64,000 nucleotides of DNA, taken from assembly GCF_900112795.1 (NCBI RefSeq), contig NZ_FONA01000004.1, forward strand, positions 1 through 64,000. Direction: 5' to 3'. Below the pieces are notes generated by a model. It was not told the origin of the DNA and did no database searches. It saw only the letters and a program-made list of their open reading frames with translations. Shown piece after piece: positions 8,737-16,763 of the stretch (position 1 is the stretch's first letter; each line of letters opens with the position of its first letter). Made by a program: the position numbers and the translations under genes. Source of the stretch: Thermophagus xiamenensis (GTDB taxonomy: Bacteria; Bacteroidota; Bacteroidia; Bacteroidales; Marinilabiliaceae).

Positions 8737-8774
8737 CAAAGATAGTCAACTTGTTTATTTAAGCAAATGCTAAA
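8737..8774 (-). promoter_or_regulatory. promoter and candidate ArsR operator
   Basis: On the minus strand TTTG (8764-8767), 19 nt, then TATCTTTG (8737-8744), a perfect Bacteroidota -33/-7 pair. It lies 5 nt before the ATG at 8731. The -33 box is embedded in an imperfect palindrome TTTAAGCA-AA-TGCTAAA (8758-8774), a plausible repressor site. Confidence 0.6.
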
Positions 8775-8794
8775 ATACAATATTTTAAAAATAA

Positions 8795-8822
8795 CCCGAT
8801 TAGTTTCTCGGGGCGTTTTTTT
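8795..8822 (+). terminator. terminator-like hairpin
   Basis: CCCGA, 8-nt loop, TCGGG, then GCGTTTTTTT. It would act on plus-strand transcription, yet no plus-strand gene precedes it. It may be a remnant carried with the mer-type module. Confidence 0.3.
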
Positions 8823-8881
8823 GCCTGACCGCTAACGGTGGGATAAACGACATATGTCTTTTATCCGCCTTATGTTTCTGT

Positions 8882-9268
8882 TCAATCTAACAAGTTTTTT
8901 ATATTAATAAAAGAATTAGTTGCCACGTGGGTATAAATTTCGGTTGTGGTACTCGATTTATGACCTAAAAACGTTTGAATGTATCTAAGGTCGACACCAT
9001 GTTCTAATAAATGAGTTGCAAATGAGTGGCACATGAGTGTTAATATGTAGTTGTTAATCTCTTCTTTTTTTTTCTGCTAAGACCTTTGGTGTGTTGAGAT
9101 TTGGGGGGCCATACGAACTATGGTCGCAACAGGGGCGAAAACTTTATTAAACACTGTTTTATTGAATGGTGATCTAAAAACATCGTAATCTGTAAACGCT
9201 ATTTTTACAACATCCATCTTCCGGTGTTGGGCTAAAGAGAGGATTATTTTAGGCTTTACAGGCATCAA
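8882..9268 (-). pseudogene. tyrosine recombinase/integrase remnant
   Basis: Reading from the ATG at 9268, the first 64 codons (PKIILSLAQHRKMDVVKIAF and following) resemble the N-terminal start of Bacteroidota phage-type integrases. The frame stops at TAG (9077-9079). After the TAG the same frame resumes to 8882 and reads as an integrase C-terminus: [25 protein letters not shown]...YTHVAT. The central catalytic region is missing, the usual LRHSFATH is altered to LMCHSFATH (the catalytic Arg is lost), and the nucleophile Tyr context (EIYTHV) survives. The gene is therefore an internally deleted, inactive integrase. It adjoins the mer-type module, which suggests how that DNA arrived. Confidence 0.8.
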
Positions 9269-9705
9269 ATCATATTTTTATATATACAAATATATATAAA
9301 TTTTGTTTGTATGCAAGTGTGTGTAAATTCAATTTTTGTACGGTGATGAAGTTAATCTCTGTTGTCTATTTTTTATAGGTATTTTCAAGAAAAAGTTCGG
9401 TGTAAGCTATCATTAACTAAAAAAAGTAATGACAAATCTAAAGTACATGTAAATAGATTTGTTATTTTAGCATATAAGTAAAAACGATAAAGATTCATCG
9501 CGAAAAAAGCATTATGAAACGAACATGAATTTTAATTCTTCAAATTCAAAAACAAAAAGAATTAAAATTCATCGAGAATTACATCGAATGCAAATGACAC
9601 AAATAATTTTAATGAGATGAAACATCCATAACAAAGCATTTTGACAGACAGGAGGATGATTATAATGGTGTGCGAACGTAGTACCTTTGAAAAGGTATAA
9701 ACACC
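9269..9705. other. AT-rich gap between two mobile remnants
   Basis: Very AT-rich sequence with no credible gene. It may include the left end of the IS110-type element, whose transposase stub begins at 9706, but I cannot define the end. Confidence 0.3.
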
Positions 9706-9813
9706 ATGGAAAAAAATAACAAAATAGAATTCGAACACGTCATCGAGCGTGGATGTGGGATGGATAGCCACAAAAAAGTTTTGCTCATTTGCATATCCAT
9801 TATGCTGATTTAA
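9706..9813 (+). pseudogene. IS110-family transposase N-terminal stub
   Basis: A 35-codon frame, MEKNNKIEFEHVIERGCGMD followed by SHKKVLLICISIM and a stop. The segment VIERGCG-x-D-x-HKK matches the start of IS110-family DEDD transposases (usually CGIDVHKKTVVAT), with the first catalytic Asp present. Everything after about residue 30 is lost, so the copy is dead. It supports past insertion activity in this accessory stretch. Confidence 0.55.
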
Positions 9814-9914
9814 AAGTATGGTTCATGAATCTTTTTCATAAAGTGAAAATCCGACAATTGAACGGGTAGATTGCGACATATGGTTTCGTTAATTTTGTTA
9901 AAAACCAATCACTT

Positions 9915-10889
9915 ATGAAGCATATATCTATTTTAATTCCCCGGGGCGATTACAGTGTGGTTAACATTATGGGGTGTAGACAAATGTTGGCTGCAGCCAG
10001 CCACAGGCACAAAATGCAAAGCGGCAAGGATTTATTTTGCATTGATTTGGTTGGATTTGAAGAAGCAGACCGTCCGAAGCCTGGTAGGGCAGAGGTGGCA
10101 CCTACCAAACAATGGCAGGACATCGCGCGCACCGATTTGATTTTGATTCCTGCCGTTCACCAGGCACCAAATGTGGTTATACAAAACAATACTTCGTTGA
10201 TTGCCTTTGTATCGGAACAGTACCAAAAAGGTGCAACGGTGGCCTCCCTTTGCATTGGTGCTTATCTGTTGGCTGCCACGGGCTTAATGAATGGAAAAAG
10301 CTGCTCCACCCACTGGCAGCATGCCGCAGAGCTTAAAGCCTTATTTCCAGAGGTTAGAGTGAAAGAAGAACGCATCATCACCGATGAGCAACGACTTATT
10401 ACCAGCGGTGGGGCCTACGCCTTTACCAATCTGATCTTGTATGTGGTAGAAAAATTTGGTGGACGGGAATTGGCGCTTTTTCTTGCCAAAACCTTTATGA
10501 TTGATATTGATCGTACCAGACAATCGGTGTACAGTCAATTCATTGGTGCAAAACAACATGCGGATGAGGTGGTCTTGCAGGTGCAGGATTTTATTGAAAA
10601 TCACTTTGCCGAAAAATTCACCATTGCCCAACTGGCAGAAAAGTTCCATTTGGTAAGGCGTACGTTGGAACGAAGGTTTAAATCGGCTACGGGATTTTCT
10701 ATCGTGAAATACACTCAAAAAGTAAGGGTTGAAAAAGCTAAAAGACAGTTAGAGAAGGGAAGAAAATCAGTTACTGAAGTGATGTACGATTGTGGCTATA
10801 ACGACCCCAAATCGTTTCGAGAGGTCTTTAAAAAAAATGTAGGGATTACTCCCCTTGAGTATAGCAGAAAATTTGAACAAGTATGGTAA
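9915..10889 (+). CDS. GlxA-type regulator (DJ-1/PfpI + AraC HTH)
   Basis: 324 aa. Residues 1 to about 190 form a DJ-1/PfpI-like domain with the nucleophile-elbow Cys at 113 (SLCIGAYLLAATG). Residues about 220-320 carry two AraC helix-turn-helix units: FTIAQLAEKFHLVRRTLERR, then VTEVMYDCGYNDPKSFREVF. Such proteins are transcription activators that sense an unknown ligand through the amidase-like domain. A possible promoter (TTG at 9871, TAATTTTG at 9890-9897) precedes it. It stands alone, convergent with lptD. Confidence 0.9.
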   Translation: MKHISILIPRGDYSVVNIMGCRQMLAAASHRHKMQSGKDLFCIDLVGFEEADRPKPGRAEVAPTKQWQDIARTDLILIPAVHQAPNVVIQNNTSLIAFVSEQYQKGATVASLCIGAYLLAATGLMNGKSCSTHWQHAAELKALFPEVRVKEERIITDEQRLITSGGAYAFTNLILYVVEKFGGRELALFLAKTFMIDIDRTRQSVYSQFIGAKQHADEVVLQVQDFIENHFAEKFTIAQLAEKFHLVRRTLERRFKSATGFSIVKYTQKVRVEKAKRQLEKGRKSVTEVMYDCGYNDPKSFREVFKKNVGITPLEYSRKFEQVW

Positions 10890-10994
10890 AATTGCATTGA
10901 GTAGATTATATTAGAAATTTAGTTATATTGTGGCTTTCCATTCTCAAAATACGTTTCTTATTTCTTTAAGGAATCGCCACACCTTTAAAGCAGA

Positions 10995-13739
10995 TCAAAA
11001 ACTACTAAAGCTGGCATTATCTCTGGCATGGCTCCGTTTTTCATACTTAAGGTCACGCAGCATACTACTGTTGACGGCTATAGAAAAGAAGTAAGATTTA
11101 TAGGTTCCTATGGGTACCAAATTAAAGCTCATATTCCAGCAATGTAAATCTCTGGAAATTCGGATGTTGGTATGCGATAGTTCCTTGTCATCGAAGCTAT
11201 AACCGGTTGAAAAATTAATGCCCCATTTTTTCGTAAGTTCAATATTGCCGCTTATGCTAACATCAGCCGTAATTTTTTTGTCATAATCCATTTTTTCCTC
11301 ATTAAAACCGTCCTGAGTGACGCGCATATTGTAATTTAATGAGATATTCCAAGGCATAGAAAATTGAGCATATTCTCGTTTTATGGTTTCGGCATCGACT
11401 GGCGGCGGTTGATTGATATTATCATTACCTGGCGGAGGCCCGTCATTGGGAAATTGATTGTTTTGGTCAGGATCGGATTGACTTTTATCCTTTTTTTGAA
11501 AGGTTTTGGATCCAAAGTTTAAACCGAAGCTAAGGCTGGCACTCTCGAGCCTGGCTATTTTTTTCTTATCTTTCCATATGTATCGGTCCACCCGTGTAGG
11601 CGAGCCATTTTGGTTCAATTGTATGCTATATGGGTCAAAGATGGCATTGAAATTAACAGAGGTTCCAAAAATTTTGGTGCGACCACTCATAGATATTTTT
11701 TGCAGGTTCATCGAATCGGCCAGGAAATTATAAGAAGTACTAAAGTTAAGTGATTCCAATATGGAAATTTTCTTGTAACCGGTTGAATCTTTTTTGCTTT
11801 TCACCTTCATTTCAAGGTTGTTGTTTAGGCCTAAAGACATGGAAGCAGATTCTCCTTTTCCCGGCGAGCCGTATAATGCCCCTTCGTAAATTGAATATTC
11901 GTAATTTTTTATGGTATCATTAATTGCATCATAATATTCAAACCATTCGTAATATCCATATTTAGGATCACTGAAATCCGGACGATAAGACATGCTGACA
12001 GAGGGTGTCATCATATGTCTGATAGCTTGTATAGCATCTCCAAAAAGCTTTCTGGAAGGCCTGTAAAAAGTATAAATTTTGGTTTGGGTTCCTATTGAAA
12101 AACTATAGTCGTAAACGCGGTTAAAACCTTCAATGGTATCAGTGTTAACGATTGACTGAGATTCCTCGTCGTACGATTTTCTAATAGATTTAAAATACCA
12201 TCGTTCTTTGTAGCTAAAGCTGGGGGATAGGGTAAAATACCGAAAAAGTTTGAAATTCATACTTACGGGAATACTATGTTGAATTCCGTTCTTCCAGTCT
12301 TGGGCCAAACTGGATTCAAACAACTCACTCTCATGGGTAGAAATAGTATTACTAGCATTTCCGGTATAACTCAGACTTACTTTTTCATACCACCGTTCAT
12401 CCGAACCCACCTTATTTTTTCGTTTGAAGGGATAAATGCGGTTCATGGTTAAAGTAAGGTTGGGCATGGTTAAATCGATTGTCGTATCTCTGCTGTTTTG
12501 TGAATGTTGAAGGTTAACTGATAGATTGAAGGGGCTATCGGGCCACTGGCGGGAGTAGGAGATGCTCGACCGCTTGGTATTTGTGGCAAGTTGAACTGGG
12601 TCAATAATGCTACCCACGTTGTTTCGGTCGAAAGAACTTGTAGAAAAGTTAACGCTGGCAGAAAAACGACTGTAAGGATTGGCTTTGGAATCCTGAGAGT
12701 GTGACCAGCTAATGGACATGTCTTTGGATTTACTATAATCAGGTAAATCTTTTTCGCTGGTAATATTGGTAATATATTGAAAATTAAAGCTACCTGAAAA
12801 TTTATATCTTACTTTGTATCGGGAAGCTACCCGTGCCCCCCATGAAAGGTTAGAGTAAATATCACCGGTAAGCGAAAGATCAAAATAGTCATTTGCAGCC
12901 CAATAGTATCCACCATCTCTGAGGAAAAAACCACGCGAGCTTTCTTCTCCATACGAAGGTAAGATAAAGCCAGAGCTGTAGGTAGAGGTACTGGGTACAA
13001 AGCCAAAAGGAATAGCGATAGGCATTATAACATCTTCAACAACCAGATAGGCGGGACCGGTAATGATTTTTTTCCCGGGAATAACCTTCGCCTTTGTAAG
13101 GTTTAGATAAAAGTGTGGGTGATCATGATTGTTGCAGGTAGTATATTTGCCATTTCTAAGACAATAAACATTTTCTTCGGTTTTTTTGGCTTTTTGACTC
13201 ACAACATACCCTTCACCTTGTTCGGTTACAACATGTTCAATAATGGCTTTTTCCGTTTCAAAGTTGTAACGTATGGATCGCATAGTATATTCCCCACTGG
13301 GATCTTTAAAAACCGGTAATCCTACTTCATTACCTGTTGAATCAATTCGTCCGGTAGCATATGCTAAACTACTGTCAAGATCAAGTTCAATTTTGTAGGC
13401 CGTAAGAAGTACATCCTGGTAGCTTACCTGGGCATCTCCGAATAAGAATACTTTTCTACCCAAAAAGGTTATTGAATCGGAAGCAGAATATTTAACTTCA
13501 GACTCGATAAATGGTTTTCTTCCTGTGGTGGAAACCGTGTCAGGCTGGGAAATAAGGGTATCTCTTCTACCAACAGATGTTAATGAATCGGTTTGATAAA
13601 ATACACTCGGAATAGTAGCTAAAATAACAGGATGATTCAATAAAGTAAAGGCCAGTAGAAAGCCTAACTTTAAAAATGTCGATCTATATGATTGATTTAT
13701 TGTTGCCAAGACTAAATAGCTTCTGTTTTTATTTTCCAA
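10995..13739 (-). CDS. lptD: LPS-assembly outer-membrane protein LptD
   Basis: About 914 aa. After an N-terminal hydrophobic signal (LGFLLAFTLL, about 26-40) comes an OstA/LptA-like jellyroll (about 85-250, with YKIELDLDSSLAYATGRIDS), then the conserved segment PFGFVPST...GFILPSYGEESSRGFFLRDGGYYW, and a long 26-strand-type barrel. It inserts LPS or LOS into the outer leaflet. No ATG lies before the signal peptide. The first available start is TTG at 13739, with another TTG 11 codons in, and a TATTTTTG box lies just upstream (13747-13754). A Pro/Asn/Gln-rich insert near residue 755-785 looks like a flexible loop. It is divergent from the amidase gene. Confidence 0.85.
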   Translation of the reverse strand: MENKNRSYLVLATINQSYRSTFLKLGFLLAFTLLNHPVILATIPSVFYQTDSLTSVGRRDTLISQPDTVSTTGRKPFIESEVKYSASDSITFLGRKVFLFGDAQVSYQDVLLTAYKIELDLDSSLAYATGRIDSTGNEVGLPVFKDPSGEYTMRSIRYNFETEKAIIEHVVTEQGEGYVVSQKAKKTEENVYCLRNGKYTTCNNHDHPHFYLNLTKAKVIPGKKIITGPAYLVVEDVIMPIAIPFGFVPSTSTYSSGFILPSYGEESSRGFFLRDGGYYWAANDYFDLSLTGDIYSNLSWGARVASRYKVRYKFSGSFNFQYITNITSEKDLPDYSKSKDMSISWSHSQDSKANPYSRFSASVNFSTSSFDRNNVGSIIDPVQLATNTKRSSISYSRQWPDSPFNLSVNLQHSQNSRDTTIDLTMPNLTLTMNRIYPFKRKNKVGSDERWYEKVSLSYTGNASNTISTHESELFESSLAQDWKNGIQHSIPVSMNFKLFRYFTLSPSFSYKERWYFKSIRKSYDEESQSIVNTDTIEGFNRVYDYSFSIGTQTKIYTFYRPSRKLFGDAIQAIRHMMTPSVSMSYRPDFSDPKYGYYEWFEYYDAINDTIKNYEYSIYEGALYGSPGKGESASMSLGLNNNLEMKVKSKKDSTGYKKISILESLNFSTSYNFLADSMNLQKISMSGRTKIFGTSVNFNAIFDPYSIQLNQNGSPTRVDRYIWKDKKKIARLESASLSFGLNFGSKTFQKKDKSQSDPDQNNQFPNDGPPPGNDNINQPPPVDAETIKREYAQFSMPWNISLNYNMRVTQDGFNEEKMDYDKKITADVSISGNIELTKKWGINFSTGYSFDDKELSHTNIRISRDLHCWNMSFNLVPIGTYKSYFFSIAVNSSMLRDLKYEKRSHARDNASFSSF

Positions 13740-14040
13740 AACTGCACAAAAATAAGCTAAAAAAAGGTCTTAATGGTGCAAAACCTTCGCAAAATTGAGA
13801 CCAATTTATCATTGGGGTGATAAGTTTTTTTATTTTTGGGATGAATTTTGTTGCGAAAACTCTCAACTTTGCAAGATAATTCGGTTATTTGATTTTTAGA
13901 GCTCAGTAATTTTTTAAACCGATTTTTTAATAATTAAAAACCACTGGTAAATATACGGTTGGCTAAAGACTGGCAAAGTGAGAGATTAAATGATGTTAGT
14001 GAGTTAAATTAAACAATGAGTTAGATAAATATTAGTGCTA
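13740..14040. other. divergent intergenic region lptD/amidase
   Basis: About 300 AT-rich bp that must hold both promoters. A TATTTTTG box on the minus strand (13747-13754) suits lptD. The last 32 bp (CAATGAGTTAGATAAATATTAG and following) closely resemble the terminal module of the dispersed repeat that ends at the rlmB start codon. Confidence 0.4.
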
Positions 14041-15102
14041 ATGAGTAGAGTAGTGCTGCTGAGTTTTTTATTTTTATTTATAGCTGTAAAAGTTTATGGT
14101 CAGGCATCTGAAGCTGAGCGTTTTCGGTTAAAAACCGTGGTTATAGATCCCGGTCATGGAGGAAAGGATACCGGCGCCATTGGCAGACACCATAAAGAGA
14201 AAGATATTGTGTTGGATATTGCTTTGAAGGTACGTGATTATTTAAGAAAATATTTGCCCGAATTGAATGTTATCATGACGCGGGAAGAAGATGTATTTGT
14301 ACCGTTGGACGAGCGTGCACGAATAGCCAATGAAAATGATGCTGATCTTTTTGTGTCGATACATGCAAATTCGATACGTAATCCGCGCATTTATGGTGCC
14401 GAAACCTTTGTTTTAGGTCTTCACCGTTCAGAAGAAAACCTGGAAGTTGCGAAAAAGGAAAACTCGGTAATTGTGTTGGAAGATGACTATAAGGCTAAGT
14501 ATGAGGGTTTTGACCCTGATTTGACCGAATCCTATATTATCTTTGAATTGATGCAAAATGTTTATCTGGACGAGAGTATTAGTTTTGCCTCGGCTGTACA
14601 AAACCAGTTTAAAAATAGGGTGGGAAGGTATGACCGAGGTGTGAAACAAGCCGGATTTTTGGTGCTCAGAGAGACCTCAATGCCAGGTGTGCTTATTGAA
14701 GTTGGATTTATTAGTAACAGGAACGAAGAGCGGTTTATGGCCTCGGAGAGTGGGAAAGTTTATTTAGCTTCAGCCATTTTTAGAGCTATTCGGGATTATA
14801 AAGAAAGTTTTGATGCGAGAAATTCCAATTTGCTTGTCCAAAATAATAATGAAGCCATTCAAAATAATGAAATTCAGTATCGAATACAAATAGCCACATC
14901 AATGAAACCGATCCCTAAAAACGAGGGACCGTATAAACATTTTGATGATGTGTGGGAGTATCAAGAAGGTAATTATTATAAGTATACAACCGGTTTGGCC
15001 TATTCTTATGAAGAAATTGAAAAATTACTCCCACAGGTAAAAGCTGTTGTTCCCGACTGCTTTATTGTAGGGTTTCGGAATGGAGAAAGAGTTATTCCTT
15101 AA
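14041..15102 (+). CDS. N-acetylmuramoyl-L-alanine amidase with SPOR-like tail
   Basis: 353 aa, exported (hydrophobic start, ending VYGQ). Amidase_3 domain at about 30-260 with the zinc ligands visible in VIDPGHGGKDTGA (His), ENDADLFVSIHANS (His) and the catalytic Glu in MPGVLIEVGFISN. It cuts the lactyl-amide bond of peptidoglycan stem peptides during cell division or remodelling. Residues about 275-353 (YRIQIATSMKPI...YKYTTGLAYSYEE...AFIVGFRNG-type pattern) look like a SPOR domain. I chose the ATG at 14041; a GTG two codons earlier is possible. It is followed after 91 bp by the MCE gene. Confidence 0.9.
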   Translation: MSRVVLLSFLFLFIAVKVYGQASEAERFRLKTVVIDPGHGGKDTGAIGRHHKEKDIVLDIALKVRDYLRKYLPELNVIMTREEDVFVPLDERARIANENDADLFVSIHANSIRNPRIYGAETFVLGLHRSEENLEVAKKENSVIVLEDDYKAKYEGFDPDLTESYIIFELMQNVYLDESISFASAVQNQFKNRVGRYDRGVKQAGFLVLRETSMPGVLIEVGFISNRNEERFMASESGKVYLASAIFRAIRDYKESFDARNSNLLVQNNNEAIQNNEIQYRIQIATSMKPIPKNEGPYKHFDDVWEYQEGNYYKYTTGLAYSYEEIEKLLPQVKAVVPDCFIVGFRNGERVIP

Positions 15103-15193
15103 TTTGAATTTGTTTACCTTTAAATATTAATTGATTAAAAATAAGGGGATTTTTTAGTATACTACAATCCCTGATCATCAAATTTTATTAAAT

Positions 15194-16459
15194 ATGCTAA
15201 ATCTGAAGAAAGAGTATAAAATTGCCATTACAGTTGTTATTGCTCTAGGTGTTTTGATTTGGGGTGTAAATTTTTTAAAGGGAAAAAATATTTTTAGTAG
15301 CGGCTTAACCTTTCATGCCGTCTATTCTGACTTAGAGGGTTTAACCGAGGCCAGTCCTGTATTTTTTCACGGATATAAAGTTGGGTCGGTAAGGAATATA
15401 GAATTTCATCCCGAGCGTGATAAGAAATTTATAGTTACCTTGTCGCTGGAAAAAGAATTACCACTTTATAAAAGTACGGTTGCCCAGATATATAGTTCTG
15501 ATTTAATGGGTACCATGGCCATTCAATTGCTGGACGGCACCCCGGATGTGCTTCTGGAACCCGGCGACACCCTGAAAACGAGCATTAAAGAAGGACTTTT
15601 AGACCAGATGAGTACTACGGTTATGCCGTTAAAGGATAAAGTGGAATCGTTGGTTGTAAAAATTGATTCTGCCATTTCCGGATTGTCAACAATCTTTTCA
15701 GATGCCAATACCCAAAACTTATCGGAAGGGATGAAAAGCCTTTCCTATATCTTGAAGAATCTGGAAAATGCCACTGCACAACTAAACCGGGAGATGGCTA
15801 AAGGAGGTTCAATTCACAATACTTTGGCAAGCATTGATACCATTACCGGAACGGTCAATCAAAACAGAGATGCTATTGTTTCTACATTGAATAATATGTC
15901 CCGATTTAGTGATGAGTTAGCCCGTCTTAATTTGAATGCTATGGCATTTAAAATTGATTCTACATTGCGGGTTTTGAATGTAATGTTACAACAGGTTCAG
16001 AATGGAGAGGGAAGTTTAGGATTATTACTTTCCGACGAAGATTTATATTATAATCTTCTGGATGCATCAGCAAATCTCAATAAACTATTGGCCGATGTCC
16101 GGCACAATCCCGGCCGATACATTAATATTTCAGCCTTTGATTTTGGCAAAAACGTTAATATAATGGTGGATGACGAAGAGGCAAAAAACAAAGAAATAAC
16201 ATATAAAGTTAAAGTAGCTCAATCTGATGTTCCCCTCGATATAAAAAACAAACTTATCAGAAATAAATTCCGCATCATTGAAGAATCAGATGGGAAAAGG
16301 TACACTTACACCGTTGGCGAATCTCATTCTTACCGGGAAATAATAAGTATCAGAGATGAAATCGCTCATCAATATCCTAATGCTCAAATTGTAGCCTTCA
16401 GAAAAGGCAAACCCGTTAAAGTCAATAAAGCCCTTAAACTATCCGAAAGAAAAAATTAA
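15194..16459 (+). CDS. MlaD/MCE-family lipid transport protein
   Basis: 421 aa. N-terminal anchor helix (IAITVVIALGVLIWGVNFL, about 9-27), then an MCE domain (GLTFHAVYSDLEGLTEASPVFFHGYKVG..., about 36-115), then a long helical region (about 150-300) as in MlaD-like proteins that form periplasmic bridges or needles. Unusually, residues about 335-415 end in a SPOR-like module (TYKVKVAQSDVPL...YTYTVGESHSYREI...AQIVAFRKGKPV) similar to the tail of the upstream amidase. It is likely part of phospholipid traffic between the membranes. The partner MlaE/MlaF genes are not in the window. Confidence 0.88.
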   Translation: MLNLKKEYKIAITVVIALGVLIWGVNFLKGKNIFSSGLTFHAVYSDLEGLTEASPVFFHGYKVGSVRNIEFHPERDKKFIVTLSLEKELPLYKSTVAQIYSSDLMGTMAIQLLDGTPDVLLEPGDTLKTSIKEGLLDQMSTTVMPLKDKVESLVVKIDSAISGLSTIFSDANTQNLSEGMKSLSYILKNLENATAQLNREMAKGGSIHNTLASIDTITGTVNQNRDAIVSTLNNMSRFSDELARLNLNAMAFKIDSTLRVLNVMLQQVQNGEGSLGLLLSDEDLYYNLLDASANLNKLLADVRHNPGRYINISAFDFGKNVNIMVDDEEAKNKEITYKVKVAQSDVPLDIKNKLIRNKFRIIEESDGKRYTYTVGESHSYREIISIRDEIAHQYPNAQIVAFRKGKPVKVNKALKLSERKN

Positions 16460-16763
16460 ATATTTTGTTAAATAAAAGAGCCTGTTTTTTGAGGTGAAAA
16501 AAATATTTAATGAATGAATGAATATTTTTTCGTTTTGTTATCAAAGGCCTTTCCTTCAATGTTTTGAGAGTGTTAACTGAAAGTTAATTTTTTTGTTTTA
16601 CTTGCTGATTGTTAGTTGTTTATATAAGGTTAATTTCAATAGTTTGAATATTAACCGTATAAGACATTTTTCAAAAATTCAACCCTGAAGGCATTTTTTT
16701 TTCCAGTTTTTTTTAGCAAATTTTGTGGTAAATGAAGTTTGATTAATTAACATATTGCATGAA
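16460..16763. other. dnaA upstream region
   Basis: About 300 bp of AT-rich DNA containing GAATGAATGAAT and several T-runs. I found no match to the DnaA box TTATCCACA on either strand, so I cannot call an origin here. Confidence 0.35.

Larger units (their letters stand above)
7525..8836. mobile_element. mer-type module bounded by 9-bp inverted repeats
   Basis: GTTAGCGGT at 7525-7533 and its perfect complement ACCGCTAAC at 8828-8836 face each other across 1.3 kb. The interval contains exactly the three-gene ArsR/MerTP/Cys-rich operon. Similarity continues a few bases beyond the 9-mers (CATTGTTAGCGGT against CACCGTTAGCGGT). This suggests a discrete cassette that moved as a unit. No transposase or integrase lies inside. 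Confidence 0.45.

Noticed and set aside
9562-9771. A 69-residue minus-strand frame
   Set aside because: It runs antisense through the IS110 stub and has no coding features.
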